Notes: generated by a model from the sequence alone, not told the origin. A DNA stretch of 64,000 bases from Dendrolimus kikuchii (GCA_019925095.2 CM034411.1:593001-657000), one strand, 5' to 3'; shown: positions 20,801-30,512, numbered from the stretch's first letter. Made by a program: numbers and translations.

Positions 20801-23354
20801 CAACTGTGAGGAAGTATTAAATAGTTTGCCAAAACAGACCTTATGTTCAAATGCTGTAAGGTTCAAAGTTGGACAACAAGATGTGGGTGAACGGATACTT
20901 GGACTTATTTGGTACCCAAAAGATGATGAACTAGGATTTGATGTTTCTTTTAAACGTATCCCGGAAAATATAATTAATGGACTGAAACGCCCTACCAAGC
21001 GAGAAATGTTACGTTTAATTATGTCTATATTTGATGTCTACGGATTTTTATCTCCATTTACGGTGAAAGCAAAAATAATGCTTCAAGAAATATGGAAAAC
21101 GAACCTAGATTGGGACGATGAAATACCGGACACCGTGCATGCAAAATGGACAAATTGGTTGCAACAATTAAAGTATGTAAACAATGTTCGCCTGCCGCGC
21201 TGTTACCATGCGAGTGTTACAGTGAGCGAGATGGCAGTAGTTGCACCGAATAGTGAGAGGCCGAGCGGGCACCGATCGAGCACGACTGTCACCGAAAATC
21301 GACACAACGTAAGCGCATACGCTTCAAGTTATGGCTTATATACAAACCTACAGCTGCACATATTTTGCGATGCATCTACTCAAGCGATGTGCGCCGTAGC
21401 ATATTGGCGTTGGGTAAATAAAGCGGGAAAAATACAAATTGCGTTTATTTCAAGCAAATGCAGAGTAGCACCTATTAAACACACTTCAGTGCCCCGCTTG
21501 GAACTACAGGCCGCAGTTTTAGGCGCTAGATTGGCTGAGACTGTTGTGAAGGAACACAAAATTGGTCCACATGAAAAATATTATTGGAGTGACTCATCTA
21601 CAGTGTTGCATTGGATAAGAAATCATGCACGCGATTATAAACCTTATGTTGCGCATAGACTAGGCGAAATAGATGAGTTGTCGTCTGCTACGGATTGGCA
21701 TTATATACCTACAAGTATGAACGTCGCCGACATCGCCACCCGAGACAGTTGCGACGTAAAAATCCTGCAAAATGAATGGTTATACGGCCCCGAGTTTTTA
21801 TATCAAGAAAGCCATACCTGGCCCGAGGATATTCCTGGGGAAGTTTGCAGTGAGATTCTGGAACGGGTGACTCTTCTGTGCGACGCTTCACCATCAATAC
21901 CCGATGCTGAAAGATTTTCATCGTGGTTACGTTTGCTGAAAACCACCTGTGTGGTACTGTCATTCATAGATAAGTGTAAGAAACTTTCAGGTGATATTGA
22001 TGGCGACATGATGAGGAGGGCAGAGCGCCTATTGATTGTGTACTCGCAGAGTCAGTCATTCGCTGAAGACTTGCAGCACCTGAAAAACAAGAAAAGATTA
22101 GAAAGTAAAAGTAAACTACTTACCTTATCTCCATATGTTGATGAGTATGGAATTCTTCGAGTCGGTGGCCGCATCGACTCCGCCTTGGGAATATCGTCTG
22201 AAACAAAAAATCCAGTTATACTAGATGGTAGAAACTATATTACTAAATTAATAGTGCGATACTACCATGTGAAGGCCGCTCATGGGAACCGCGAAACTGT
22301 TGTAAATAACCTAAAACAAAAATACTGGGTTATACGGATGAGGCCAACAATAAAGCATATCACTTCACAATGTATGTATTGTAGAATAAAAAAGACTCGA
22401 CCACAACCGCCAAGGATGGGCGACTTACCGAGTGCAAGGATGGCGCATCATCAGAGGCCATTCACGTACTGTGGAGTGGACCTATTTGGACCTATGGAGG
22501 TAGCTGTGGGCCGTCGACGAGAAAGGAGGTATGGGGTCTTATTTACCTGTATGACCATAAGAGCGATACACATAGAACTTGTGTCAGATTTGAGTACGGA
22601 CGCCTTTATAATGGCATTACGACGGATGGCTGCCAGGCGAGGCTGGCCGCAGTACTTGTACTCCGACAATGGCACAAATCTAAGGGGCGCTGACAACGAG
22701 CTGAAAAGATCAGTTAAAGAGTTAGATGAGGCCGTGCTGAAACAAGAGGCTGCTAACTACCACACCACGTGGATCTTCTCTCCCCCCGCAAGCCCGCATT
22801 GGGGTGGGGCGTGGGAAAGACTGATTCGCAGCGTCAAGGAATCGTTAAAAGTCGTACTGAAAGAAAGAGCACCGCGTGATGAAATCTTGAGTACCCTAAT
22901 GGCCGAAGTGGAACAGATGGTCAACAGCCGGCCCTTAACTCATGTGAGTGTTGAACCACACACTGACGAGTCGCTCACGCCGAATCATTTTCTTCTCCAC
23001 TCTTCTTCAAACTCACCTTGCATCGGCGTGTTTGATGAATCAGATACATACTTACGCAAGCAGTGGAGAATATCTCAGAGGCTAGCGGACTTATTCTGGA
23101 AGCGGTGGGTTCGAGAGGTGCTGCCAGATATGCGTCCACGTACCAAATGGCACCAAGATCACAGGCCCTTACAAGTGGGGGACCTTGTACTTATTGTGGA
23201 TCCTAACTCCCCACGTAACGTTTGGCCACGGGGAAAGATAGAGAAAGTGATGCCTGGACAAGACGGACGTGTAAGAGTTGTGGACGTCAGAACGAAATCA
23301 GGGTTGTTGCGGCGGTCAGCAACACGCGTCGCTTTGATACCGACGGAAAAATGA
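17820..23354 (+). CDS. BEL/Pao Gag-Pol polyprotein, full-length apart from an uncertain start
   Basis: One uninterrupted frame of about 1840 codons encodes the whole BEL/Pao polyprotein. In order (numbering from 17799) it has: coiled, basic N-terminus; Pao-type gag domain (about 190-340, PAYSGDPLEWLQF); cysteine knuckles (about 410-470); aspartic protease with LLDDGST (about 540); RT with YADD (about 964); RNase H (CDAST near 1190, WSDSS near 1268); integrase with an HH-CC finger (about 1490), catalytic D (CGVDLFGP), D (SDNGTN) and E (GGAWERL); and a C-terminal domain (WPRGKIEKV, about 1750-1845). The first ATG on the BEL side of the junction is at 17892; the next plausible start is 17949 (MNVSRQ). 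The true start may have been lost with the leader. No stop or frameshift was seen. Confidence 0.93.
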   Translation, partial: VINLPKVPAVTAKNIVTVDVHSKPMTVPLESGSIKSEIPVGNKMNVSRQCATLSRKSSSSIEARRKRLELQAAEAKARINMDLIEKRLAADIADLEDEKYSSHSEGNHSQHGNVEKWLERSQHELEAQADPRDGIKTGQLDQPLPPPVPQATGTDNKDGTVHILASALKDLAAASSSNNSNAQMLSRLCTPRDLPAYSGDPLEWLQFKQAFEESTRVCNFSHQENLWRLRKCLFGPAKEAVTALLISATSPTVVMSTLELQFGNPDIIISKIMYDIKKLPPVSPEYHKDIISFSIKVKNYVAAVLAIGQEEYLKGTNVTSIILSKLSTVLISKWADYSFKLIQEVNKPKLILLSEFLNEEAIKISKTSVNISYYNPSDYKRKLSNYNIANRTHTVLVQNSGESEKCRYCRASSHNLPDCKKFKKALQKDKWQFVKRAGLCYRCLVSRHNRESCTAPVCDKNNCGQSHHRLLHYIYGPKPQTGLQLSENTPVPFNDRSDESRNETVMHVQMKNRKVLLKTVPIYVHGPNGVINTVALLDDGSTVSIVSENLVKRLGVHGCKQTLRVRGAWECSDLVCNSELVNLTISNIEGTMFNLQLRSTNGLNLPSQCVSLDELLCSKNFENIRHLLCNGLCKPEILIGQDNYNLLVPLQITQGTPNGPYLTRTPLGWCVHGCVSTLQKEPHSMLFLSGSGVDGDSRESEKESLHDLHETVRQSFSIEAMGVSGKPRQNSEHVKAIKHLERTSMLKDGRWHVGLPWKDSSCKMPESFKNACNRLKGVEKKCKANPSYAVRYTERINHLLENDYAYELKDDKVTSKTWYLPHFGVDNPNKNKLRLVFDAAAKSNGYSLNDYLMTGPDLLTSLYGIMLRFRENKIAVTGDIRDMFLRIKIIPEDQHALRFLWKRPGGSQGDVKTYSMSSLIFGANCSPFIAQFIKNKNAKLYESSKPRAVQAICKQHYADDYIDSLEDSTTAIQLIKDIAHIHKQGGFEIRNWTSNCEEVLNSLPKQTLCSNAVRFKVGQQDVGERILGLIWYPKDDELGFDVSFKRIPENIINGLKRPTKREMLRLIMSIFDVYGFLSPFTVKAKIMLQEIWKTNLDWDDEIPDTVHAKWTNWLQQLKYVNNVRLPRCYHASVTVSEMAVVAPNSERPSGHRSSTTVTENRHNVSAYASSYGLYTNLQLHIFCDASTQAMCAVAYWRWVNKAGKIQIAFISSKCRVAPIKHTSVPRLELQAAVLGARLAETVVKEHKIGPHEKYYWSDSSTVLHWIRNHARDYKPYVAHRLGEIDELSSATDWHYIPTSMNVADIATRDSCDVKILQNEWLYGPEFLYQESHTWPEDIPGEVCSEILERVTLLCDASPSIPDAERFSSWLRLLKTTCVVLSFIDKCKKLSGDIDGDMMRRAERLLIVYSQSQSFAEDLQHLKNKKRLESKSKLLTLSPYVDEYGILRVGGRIDSALGISSETKNPVILDGRNYITKLIVRYYHVKAAHGNRETVVNNLKQKYWVIRMRPTIKHITSQCMYCRIKKTRPQPPRMGDLPSARMAHHQRPFTYCGVDLFGPMEVAVGRRRERRYGVLFTCMTIRAIHIELVSDLSTDAFIMALRRMAARRGWPQYLYSDNGTNLRGADNELKRSVKELDEAVLKQEAANYHTTWIFSPPASPHWGGAWERLIRSVKESLKVVLKERAPRDEILSTLMAEVEQMVNSRPLTHVSVEPHTDESLTPNHFLLHSSSNSPCIGVFDESDTYLRKQWRISQRLADLFWKRWVREVLPDMRPRTKWHQDHRPLQVGDLVLIVDPNSPRNVWPRGKIEKVMPGQDGRVRVVDVRTKSGLLRRSATRVALIPTEK

Positions 23355-23363
23355 GTGCGTTCG

Positions 23364-23378
23364 CACTGGGGTGGGGTG
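23364..23378 (+). promoter_or_regulatory. BEL polypurine tract
   Basis: The run ACTGGGGTGGGGTG lies directly before the 3' LTR TGTTAGCG, in the usual place for the plus-strand primer. It contains two T interruptions. Confidence 0.55.
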
Positions 23379-23587
23379 TGTTAGCGACGCATTATAACAT
23401 TTATATAATATTTAATTTTTATGGCAAATAAATGGCGAAGACGGGCGGCAGAGGGCGTGCGTAGGACACCAGAGGGGGTTGGGCAGGATGCGGGGGTGAG
23501 TGGCGTCGATTGTCGCCCGCGCATCTTATAGTAGTCTGCGTTCCGCGTCGCGCTGTGATATATGTGTTTTTTTATTTGCCTACGTAC
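23379..23587 (+). repeat. BEL/Pao 3' LTR (minimum extent)
   Basis: It starts TGTTAGCGACGC and matches the 5' LTR to base 23587. The LTR probably continues further (GTCTACGTGCCGC...), but its end cannot be placed without the missing part of the 5' LTR. Confidence 0.85.
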
Positions 23588-24000
23588 GTCTACGTGCCGC
23601 TTTTTTTCGGTTAAAATATTCTCCTTTTTTATTTGTTCGAGCTACAAAGGAAGAAATAAAAAAAACAAACCATCCAACTCCCAACTAGTCCCAACATCTA
23701 CCAATCTTAACCAACAATTCCAAAATCCAACAAATCCCAACTTACACAAACTCAATAACCTAGTATAAACACTCACAAGCATTAACCTAGTTATAAGATA
23801 GCTATAAGTTACTTTGTAACTAGTCCCAGACATATCATGTTCGTCCGGGCCCACCAGGTAATATAAAAAAAATCCCATACCCTATTCTAAACATAGAAAT
23901 AAGAAACAATAAACTGTAGTGATAGGGCCTTAGAGTTTTAAGTAAAGAAATAAATGTAATAGAATATAAGAACATGTATATAAATAGGATAAGAAACAAG
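23588..24000. other. Unassigned A/C-rich sequence after the BEL LTR
   Basis: The segment may include the end of the BEL LTR and then a stretch rich in AACCAAC-like words (23670-23780) with no coding content. The last 12 bases, ATAAGAAACAAG, are the target duplication of the repeat B insertion that follows. Confidence 0.4.
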
Positions 24001-24297
24001 TGGTTCGGTGGTTCGGGCATGTGGAAAGAATGCATGATGAAAGAATGACTAAACAGATATACAATGCAAAAGTGGATGGATGCAGAAGTCGTGGAAGGCC
24101 ACGACACACCTTCCATGATCAAATTGATCGTGTACTAGCAGAAGGTGATGTCAGGAGCCTTAAGAACAGACGAGCTTGCATGACAAGGGTTATGAATGTC
24201 AAAGAGGCAAGTGAGGTGTGTAAGAATAAGCCTAAATGGCACTCTGTTGTTCGTGCCTACCCCGCGAGGGAACTGGCGTGAAGTTATGTATGTATGT
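24001..24297 (+). mobile_element. Repeat B copy 1 (LINE ORF2 C-terminus) with target duplication
   Basis: Repeat B is the 3' end of a non-LTR retrotransposon. It encodes the C-terminal tail of ORF2 (a RWFGHVERM motif, a GCRSRGRPRHTFHDQ stretch, and the end YPARELA) and finishes in (ATGT)n after GAAGTT. This copy is flanked by ATAAGAAACAAG at 23989-24000 and 24298-24309. It is heavily 5' truncated. A LINE of the RTE-like group is likely, but no RT domain is present here to prove it. Confidence 0.85.
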
Positions 24298-24465
24298 ATA
24301 AGAAACAAGACAAAAAAGAAAGAAAGAAAAATAAAAAAGTATTGACTTAAAAATTGACGCCCACACTTATTTTCCCTTTAAAAGAATAATTAAATAAAAG
24401 ACAAGAAAGAAACCAAAATAATAAAATGATCTCTGCCCTGACACGTGACGAAGGGTGGCGATAAT

Positions 24466-24692
24466 AAAAAAAATCGAAATGTGTGTTGGAACACACATTA
24501 GAAGTGAAACTTCAACGGACAAGTGGAAAAACGAATCGCAACAAAATTTTAACCTGAAGTTTTACGGACAAATTGTTAATGTCCTTGTCCAATTTGAAAA
24601 CTACAAGTTAAAACTTTGTTGGGATTCGTTTTGCCACTTGTCCGTTGAAGTTTCACTTCTACTATGTGTCCCAGCACACATTTCGATTTTTC
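24466..24692. repeat. Fold-back MITE
   Basis: Two arms of about 90 bases (24466-24556 and 24604-24692) are inverted copies of each other. Both start AAATCGAAATGTGTG and contain CTTCAACGGACAAGTGG. The spacer is about 47 bases. The RNA would form a long hairpin. No target duplication or transposase homology could be fixed. Confidence 0.75.
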
Positions 24693-24939
24693 GCAGGTTT
24701 ACTGCAAATTATGATTTGGTTAGGTTAGGTACATTTTAATTAATGCAATTTTTATTTAAACATATTTTACTTTATCAAACAAAAAACTGAATTTGATCCA
24801 GAACCAAAAAAACATCCATAGTCTACTCTAAAATTATTTATTAATATTTTTTTACACAGACCACAAATAGAGGCACTGATGCCCAGCCACGTGGAGAGCA
24901 GGGGTACAGTTCGATGCAAACTTAAGTTTGCCTCCATTT

Positions 24940-25170
24940 TTTTTTTTATTGCAGGAGTTCAGCGGACAGGCAGACGGCCCACTGGATGGAAAGCAGTTAC
25001 CATCGCCTATGGACATTTGCAACACCAAAGGTGCTACAAATGCGCTGCCGCTCTCTTAAGCGAGTCCTGGTCACTAATGCCGGAACACAACTCTAAAGTT
25101 GTTATGACATCATGCTCTAGACCAGGGGTGGTAGCCATCCAGTCGGGCAAATGCCCTACCACCTGGCTGG
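24940..25170 (-). repeat. Repeat A retroposon copy 2, 5' truncated
   Basis: The poly(A) end (minus sense) lies at 24940-24955 as a T-run followed by ATTGCAGG. The element matches through the CCACCTGG stretch and then stops, so the 5' part found in the copies at 31199 and 49008 is absent. Confidence 0.75.
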
Positions 25171-25474
25171 CTGGCTATTTAGATTTAATTGGTTTTCTTT
25201 TATATTGCGTTCCAACTATATTATTTTGCGGTATATTGCGGTGACAGCACTGACACGAAGATAAATGTTTGTCTTCTTTTACACATTCTTCATTTGAAAG
25301 TTTATTCTTTTCTTGATGGCGAGGATGGGGAGGAATTATAAGGAGCTGTTTCTCGGCGCAACCACCTTCAGACCTTCGGAAGTGGTCTACAAGGGGTATA
25401 AGACTCCCAGCGGTCGACTCTACATACACCTTCTGTCCAAACCTATTTGGACATAAACCTTTTTTATATTAGAT

Positions 25475-25600
25475 AGATACATAACTCTTTATTTTACACC
25501 AATACAAACATGAACTTAAAGACTAAAATGATATCTAGCTATGTACAAAGGGCGGTCTTATCGCTAAAAAGCGATCTCTTCCAGACAACCCCAGGAATGA
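25475..25600 (-). repeat. LINE 3' UTR fragment related to the Gypsy-borne LINE
   Basis: In minus sense it carries GTTGTCTGGAAGAGATCGC and GCGATAAGACCGCCC, close to the 3' UTR words of the LINE at 4568-4605 and 13867-13904. It then has an AATAAAG signal and a TATC-rich tail. It is a related but different family member. 25171-25474 upstream shows no assignable feature. Confidence 0.65.
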
Positions 25601-25715
25601 ATTGAGATGATAATGGCGATGGTGGTATACGTAACATATAGTACGAACTACTTACATTTTAATAATAAATACATAAATGATATATATATATGCATAAATT
25701 TTATATTTTCACTCT

Positions 25716-26045
25716 CTGAAAGAGAGTGTCGGGGTGAAGGTAAGGAAAGGAATGCTCCGGTGGTTCGGGCATGTGGAAAGAATGCATGATGAAAGAATGA
25801 CTAAACTGATATACAATGCAAAAGTGGATGGATGCAGAAGTCGTGGAAGGACACGACACACCTTCCATGATCAAATTGATCGTGTACTACCAGAAGGTGA
25901 TGTCAGGAGCCTTAACAACAGACGAGCGTGCATGACAAGAGTTATGAATGTCAAAGAAGCAAGTGAGGTGTGTAAGAATAAGCCTAAATGGCGCTCTGTT
26001 GCTCGAGCCTACCCCACAAGGGAACTGGCGTGAAGTTGTGTATGT
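25716..26045 (+). mobile_element. Repeat B copy 2
   Basis: It contains the repeat B ORF tail from the KESVGVKVRKGMLRW stretch to the stop, followed by GAAGTTGTGTATGTATA. It starts further upstream than copy 1. No clear target duplication was found. The frame is open. Confidence 0.8.
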
Positions 26046-26182
26046 ATATAAGTTTTTTCTACCTCTCGGGAAAGTATATTCTCGGATGAAAGTTATCCAA
26101 TGTTATCCATTATGAATACCATGAATAAATACATCGTGATGGCAATATAACATTTATATACACAATAAAGACTATATCAAAC

Positions 26183-26265
26183 ATACATACATACATAACT
26201 TCGCGTCAGTTCCCTTGCGGGGTAGGCACGAACAACAGAGCGCCAGTTAAGCTTATTCTTACACT
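26183..26265 (-). mobile_element. Repeat B copy 3, 83 bp, with target duplication
   Basis: Only the last 83 bases of repeat B are present, in minus orientation with the CATA tail first. It is flanked by TATATCAAAC at 26173-26182 and 26266-26275. It shows that very short 3' ends are inserted. Confidence 0.8.
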
Positions 26266-26275
26266 TATATCAAAC

Positions 26276-26492
26276 AAATATAATAATTTAGGATTTATGT
26301 CTAACGCTTTTGTATACTGTCTGTAAGAGAGCTCAAGGCCTTGTCTAGACAAAATTAATTCATGCTGATTTATTATTCCCTTTTAAGCCTTATAAAGCTT
26401 AACTTTGATTAAACTATTTGGTTCATTAGTCATCACAAAATCTCTTAAAATTTACAATCATAGTAAATAATTATAAGTATTTCGAAATTCTT
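26276..26492. other. Unassigned AT-rich sequence
   Basis: No coding content or recognised repeat was seen. Confidence 0.35.
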
Positions 26493-26690
26493 GCTTTTTT
26501 TATTGCAGGAGATCAGCAGACAGACAGACGGCCCACTTGATGGAAAGCGGTTACCATCGCCTATGGACATTTGCAACAACAAAGTTGCTACAAATGCGCC
26601 GCTGCTCTCTTAAGGGAAACTGTTATGGCGACATACTTTAGACCAGGGGTGGTAGCCATCCAGTCGGGCAAAAGCCCTACCACCTGGCAA
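26493..26690 (-). repeat. Repeat A retroposon copy 3, 5' truncated
   Basis: Same poly(A) end as the other copies (T-run then ATTGCAGGAG) with an internal deletion after CTCTTAAGGGA. It ends at the CCACCTGG stretch. Confidence 0.72.
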
Positions 26691-26744
26691 AACAACATAA
26701 TAGATATGCATAAAACGACATATTTTATACTCAAATAAAACTAG

Positions 26745-26812
26745 GTTGTAACGGTTTTAAGCGCGATATTTAAAACCATTAAAAAAAGTTTTATTATGAG
26801 TACTAACATATA
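26745..26812. repeat. Fragment of the GGTTTTAAGCGCG MITE family
   Basis: It shares TTGTAACGGTTTTAAGCGCG and an inverted partner with the elements at about 47420-47605 and 58985-59045. It is short and degenerate. Confidence 0.5.
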
Positions 26813-26835
26813 TATGTATATTTCGTATATAATAA

Positions 26836-27013
26836 AATAAGGCCAAGACGTCAGTAAGGCCGTGAAACATGGCCTCTTGCAAGAGGCCAATGACATTAGC
26901 CTCTTACCAGTGACTACACTTTATTATGTGGTTAATATAATCAATATGAATATGTGCTATGAATGTTTTATTTCATTTATTGTACACAAATTATAATAAA
27001 ATAATATTAAAAA
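26836..27013. repeat. Dispersed repeat D, copy 1 (left part)
   Basis: The block with AGGCCGTGAAACATGGCC and CATTAGCCTCTTACC recurs at 28765-28920 and 30435-30512. A companion block at 27640-27760 (CATAAAGTTTTACCTTTACG) recurs near 29270 and 30315. In copy 1 the two blocks are split by the Helitron-like element at 27036. The class is unknown. Confidence 0.5.
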
Positions 27014-27035
27014 TATCTTCCTGCTTTTTTGTCCA

Positions 27036-27604
27036 TCTAATATATAAAATTCTCGTGTCACAGTTTTTGTTGCCATACTCCTCCGAAACGGCTTGACCGA
27101 TTTTGATGAAATTTTTTGTGCTTATCCGGTATGTATGAGAATCGGCCAACATCTATTTTTCATCCCCCTAAATGTTAGGGGTAGTCCACCCATAATTTTT
27201 TTTTTTTTAGACAATATTTTTAATTTCTATTTTTTTATGATACAACATACAAAAATACATACAACCCTAAATTTTCACCCCTCTACGATCAACCCCTATT
27301 TTTCATTTGTTAATTATAAACTTTAATTTTTTGGCAAGATTTTTAATCTTATTTTGTTATGACTTAGAATTTAAAAAAAAATATATTACTCTTTTAGATT
27401 CACAATTAGAACCGATAGGTGGCGCTGAGATCGGGTTCTGGAATCCTCCTAATCACCGGGAGCGATTTTGGTGATTTTGTTTTTGTCTGTTTGAGTGGGT
27501 ACCGGGATGGTTGAGATTCGCAATTAGAACCGGTACGTGGCTCTGGGATCGGGTTCTACAATTTTATTTTTTAAAGGCAGGACAACGTCTGCCGGGGCCG
27601 CTAG
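27036..27604 (+). mobile_element. Helitron-like non-autonomous element
   Basis: It begins TCTAATATATAAAATTCTCG and ends with a small hairpin (GGCAG...CTGCC, 27576-27593) followed by GGGGCCGCTAG. It sits between A and T. A 5' TC, a 3' CTAG and a subterminal hairpin with insertion in AT are the Helitron signature. It has no Rep/helicase gene. A second copy lies inverted at 28150-28685. Confidence 0.7.
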
Positions 27605-27776
27605 TATAAAATATATCTAAAAAAAAAACTATGCTAAATATCACACACCTTTGTGCAAATAAAACTTAGGGCATAAAGTTTTACCTTTACGTATCAATAC
27701 ATGTATTAGTTACTATAGAAATTATCGTTCGTTACAGCATGATAGACGTGCATAAAAAGAATGATCTCATGTTTTA

Positions 27777-28750
27777 ACCGACTTCAAAAAAAGGAGGAGG
27801 TTCTCAATTCGTCGGAACCTTTTTTTTTTAAATGTATGTTCACCGATTACTCTTAGATTTATGATCCGATTTACGTGATTCTTATTTAGTTTGATGCGGA
27901 ATAGTTGCCATTTGGTCCCGTAAAAATTTAACATACTTTGGCCTAGTGGTTTTCATTTTACGAACATTTTTTTGTTCCCGTTTCTTGGGTCCTATATTTT
28001 TTAAGGAGCGCGGCACCTTTCGTAGATCTACCCATACATAGCTAGACACCAAAAAGTAACAAAAAAATTAAAAAAATTCGTTTAAAAAACCGACTTCAAA
28101 AACTAAAAGACTAAAAAGTATAAAATAACTTATTTCTAAAGCTATAAAATAAAATTGTAGAACCCGATCCCAGCGCCACGTACCGGTTCTAATTGCGAAT
28201 CTCAACCATCCCGGTACCCACTCAAACACACAAAAACAAAATCACCAAAATCGCTCCCGGTGATTAGGAGGATTCCAGAACCCGATCTCAGCGCCACCTA
28301 CCGGTTCTAATTGTGAATCTAAAAGAGTAATATATTTTTTTTTAATTCTAAGTCATAACAAAATAAGATTAAAAATCTTGCCAAAAAATTAAAGTTTATA
28401 ATTAACAAATGAAAAATAGGGGTTGATCGTAGAGGGGTGCAAATTTAGGGTTGTATGTATTTTTGTATGTTGTATCATAAAAAAATAGAAATTAAAAATT
28501 TTGTCTAAAAAATAAAATAAAAAATTTAGGGGTGGACTACCCCTAACATTTAGGGGGATGAAAAATAGATGTTGGCCGATTCTCATAGATACCGGATAAG
28601 CACAAAAAATTTCATCAAAATCGGTCAAGCCGTTTCGGAGGAGTATGGCAACGAAAACTGTGACACGAGAATTTTATATATTAGATAATAGCTTTAGAAA
28701 TGAGTTATTTTATACTTTTTAGTTTTTTAGTTTTTGAAGTCGGTATTTTA
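27777..28750. repeat. Fold-back element with ACCGACTTCAAAAA ends, containing a Helitron-like insert
   Basis: An AACCGACTTCAAAAA end lies at 27778. Related inverted arms at 28088-28145 and 28688-28745 read toward each other (ACCGACTTCAAAAACTAAAAG ... CTTTAGAAAT...). The region 27800-28085 is a non-coding body with a GGAGGAGGTTCTCAATTCG stretch. Whether this is one element or two abutting ones is not resolved. Confidence 0.55.
28150..28685 (-). mobile_element. Helitron-like element, inverted second copy, 3' end lost
   Basis: It is the reverse complement of 27036-27570 with small differences. The 5' TCTAATATAT end is at 28685. The 3' hairpin and CTAG are missing; similarity stops near 28146. 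It lies between the two fold-back arms. Confidence 0.7.
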
Positions 28751-28764
28751 AAAATAAAGAAAAG

Positions 28765-28957
28765 ACGCTAACTAGGCCGTGGTACATAACCTCTTGCAAG
28801 AAGCTAATGACATTAGCCTCTTACCAATGACCACACATTATTACGCGGTTCACATTATCAGTATGACTGTAAGCAATGAATGTTTTACTTAATGTAATCG
28901 TAACACAAAAAATAATAAAATTTTGCTTTCTGTTATTTTCTCCTTGTAAAATATAAC
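28765..28957. repeat. Dispersed repeat D, copy 2
   Basis: It matches 26840-27010 (AGGCCGTGGTACATAACC, CATTAGCCTCTTACC). It is interrupted on the right by repeat B copy 4, after which a further piece of D resumes at about 29233. Confidence 0.5.
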
Positions 28958-28968
28958 TATGTCAAATA

Positions 28969-29221
28969 GATATATTACTAAACAGATATACAATGCAAAA
29001 GTGGATGGATGCAGAAGTCGTGGAAGGCCACAACACACCTTCCATGACCAAAATGATCGTGTACTAGCAGAAGGTGATGTCAGGAGCTTTAAGAACAGAC
29101 GAGCGTGTATGACAAGAGTTATGAATGTCAAAGAAGCAAGTGAGGTGTGTAAGAATAAGCCTAAATGGCGCTCTGTTGCTCGTGCTTACCCCGCAAGGGA
29201 ACTGGCGTGAAGTTATGTATG
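28969..29221 (+). mobile_element. Repeat B copy 4 with target duplication
   Basis: 5' truncated ORF tail (KQIYNAKVDGCRS to the stop) plus an (ATGT)n tail, flanked by TATGTCAAATA at 28958-28968 and 29222-29232. It interrupts dispersed repeat D, so it is younger than D. Confidence 0.85.
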
Positions 29222-29232
29222 TATGTCAAATA

Positions 29233-29720
29233 TACGTTCGTGCATATAATTCTCTTAAAATGGGTCACAAAGTTTTTCCTTTACATATTTAATACATTAC
29301 TGGTGGTCGCCCAGTGGTGAAATTCGACCATAATTAATTTAAATTACAAGTTTGAACATTATTAAGGTTCCGTTGTCAAAGACTATACTTCTATAATGAC
29401 AGATTCGTCAAGGCTACACTGTTAATTTGACTTTAACAATAAACAAAGAGTACATATGCGTGTGTGTGTCAAATACATGGTAGTGTGTGTAATGTGTTTT
29501 TTTATTGTTTTAATATACTTTTGTGTATAATTTTAAAAAAATCGCATTCTGCTCTATATAAACTATAATCCTGTTCTTCAAGTTCTTCCAATGGATTCCT
29601 ACGAGTTTTAAAAAGTTTAACACGCCTCGTAATAGATATATTAACAATAACATTTTCATTTATTTCTGCCCCGAGACGCAAATCGTCTATAAAATATTCC
29701 CTATCCATTACTTTTTATCA
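29233..29720. other. Repeat D remainder and unassigned sequence
   Basis: 29233-29300 resembles the companion block of repeat D (CACAAAGTTTTTCCTTTAC). The rest has only short ORFs and no recognised family. Confidence 0.35.
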
Positions 29721-30090
29721 TACATACATACATACATACGTAACTTCACGCCAGTTCCCTTGCGGGGTAGGCACGAACAACAGAGTGCCATTTAGGCTTA
29801 TTCTTACACACCTCACTTGCCTCTTTGACATTCATAACTCTTGTCATGCAAGCTCGTCTGTTCTTAAGGCTCCTGACATCACCTTCTGCTAGTACACGAT
29901 CAATTTGATCATGGAAGGTACGACTTCTGCATCCATCCACTTTTGTATTGTATACCTGTTTAGTCATTCTTTCATCATGCATTCTTTCCACATGCCCGAA
30001 CCACCGGAGCATTCCTTTCCTTACCTTCACCCCGACACTCTCTTTCAGACCAACTCTCTTTCTTACTTCGGTATTACGAACGCGGTCGGA
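29721..30090 (-). mobile_element. Repeat B copy 5
   Basis: Minus orientation with a (CATA)n tail at 29721. The ORF tail carries a deletion that joins GCRSR to TFHDQ. It extends upstream past the KESVGL region. No convincing target duplication was found. Confidence 0.78.
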
Positions 30091-30309
30091 GCTTAGTCTA
30101 TGGTTAATCCATCACAAAACTACCCAGCAGCTTGGAGTAACTTTTACTTGGAGACTAAAGTCGAATTAGTCTACTCCTTGTTTACTCCACGTTTACTAAT
30201 ACTGATGTTGGTTGCTACTGAGATAATACTAGAAGTAAATTTGATCTGGGTTTACTCCATGTTTATTAATAAGACGGTAAGTGTGCGAAATTTCATACCC
30301 CTCCGTCCG

Positions 30310-30512
30310 CGCAATTTTCGTAAAAAGGGGTACAAAGTTTTTGCTTCACGTATCACATATTAATACAGCTACTATGGAAATTATTGTTATAACATGACAG
30401 ACGAGTACAACACGAGCTATTTCATATTTAAAAAAGTAAGGGCAAGACGCCAGCTAGGCCGTGATACATGGCCTCATGAAAGAGGCCAATTACATTAGCC
30501 TCTTACCTGTTA
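30310..30512. repeat. Dispersed repeat D, copy 3
   Basis: It contains both D blocks in the order ACAAAGTTTTTGCTTCACG then AGGCCGTGATACATGGCC, without an insertion between them. It gives the best view of an uninterrupted D. Confidence 0.5.

Larger units (their letters stand above)
6642..23587 (+). mobile_element. BEL/Pao LTR retrotransposon split by Gypsy copy 2
   Basis: The pieces 6642-6848 and 17820-23587 belong to one BEL/Pao element in plus orientation. LTR similarity is very high, and the ORF is intact, so the element is young. Part of the 5' LTR, the primer binding site and the leader are missing at the Gypsy junction, so it is now defective in cis. The extent of the 3' LTR beyond 23587 is uncertain because no partner remains to compare. 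Confidence 0.85.

Noticed and set aside
23835..24122. Short minus-strand ORFs antisense to repeat B (SFHMPEPP-like)
   Set aside because: They mirror the LINE C-terminus on the other strand and recur wherever repeat B lies.
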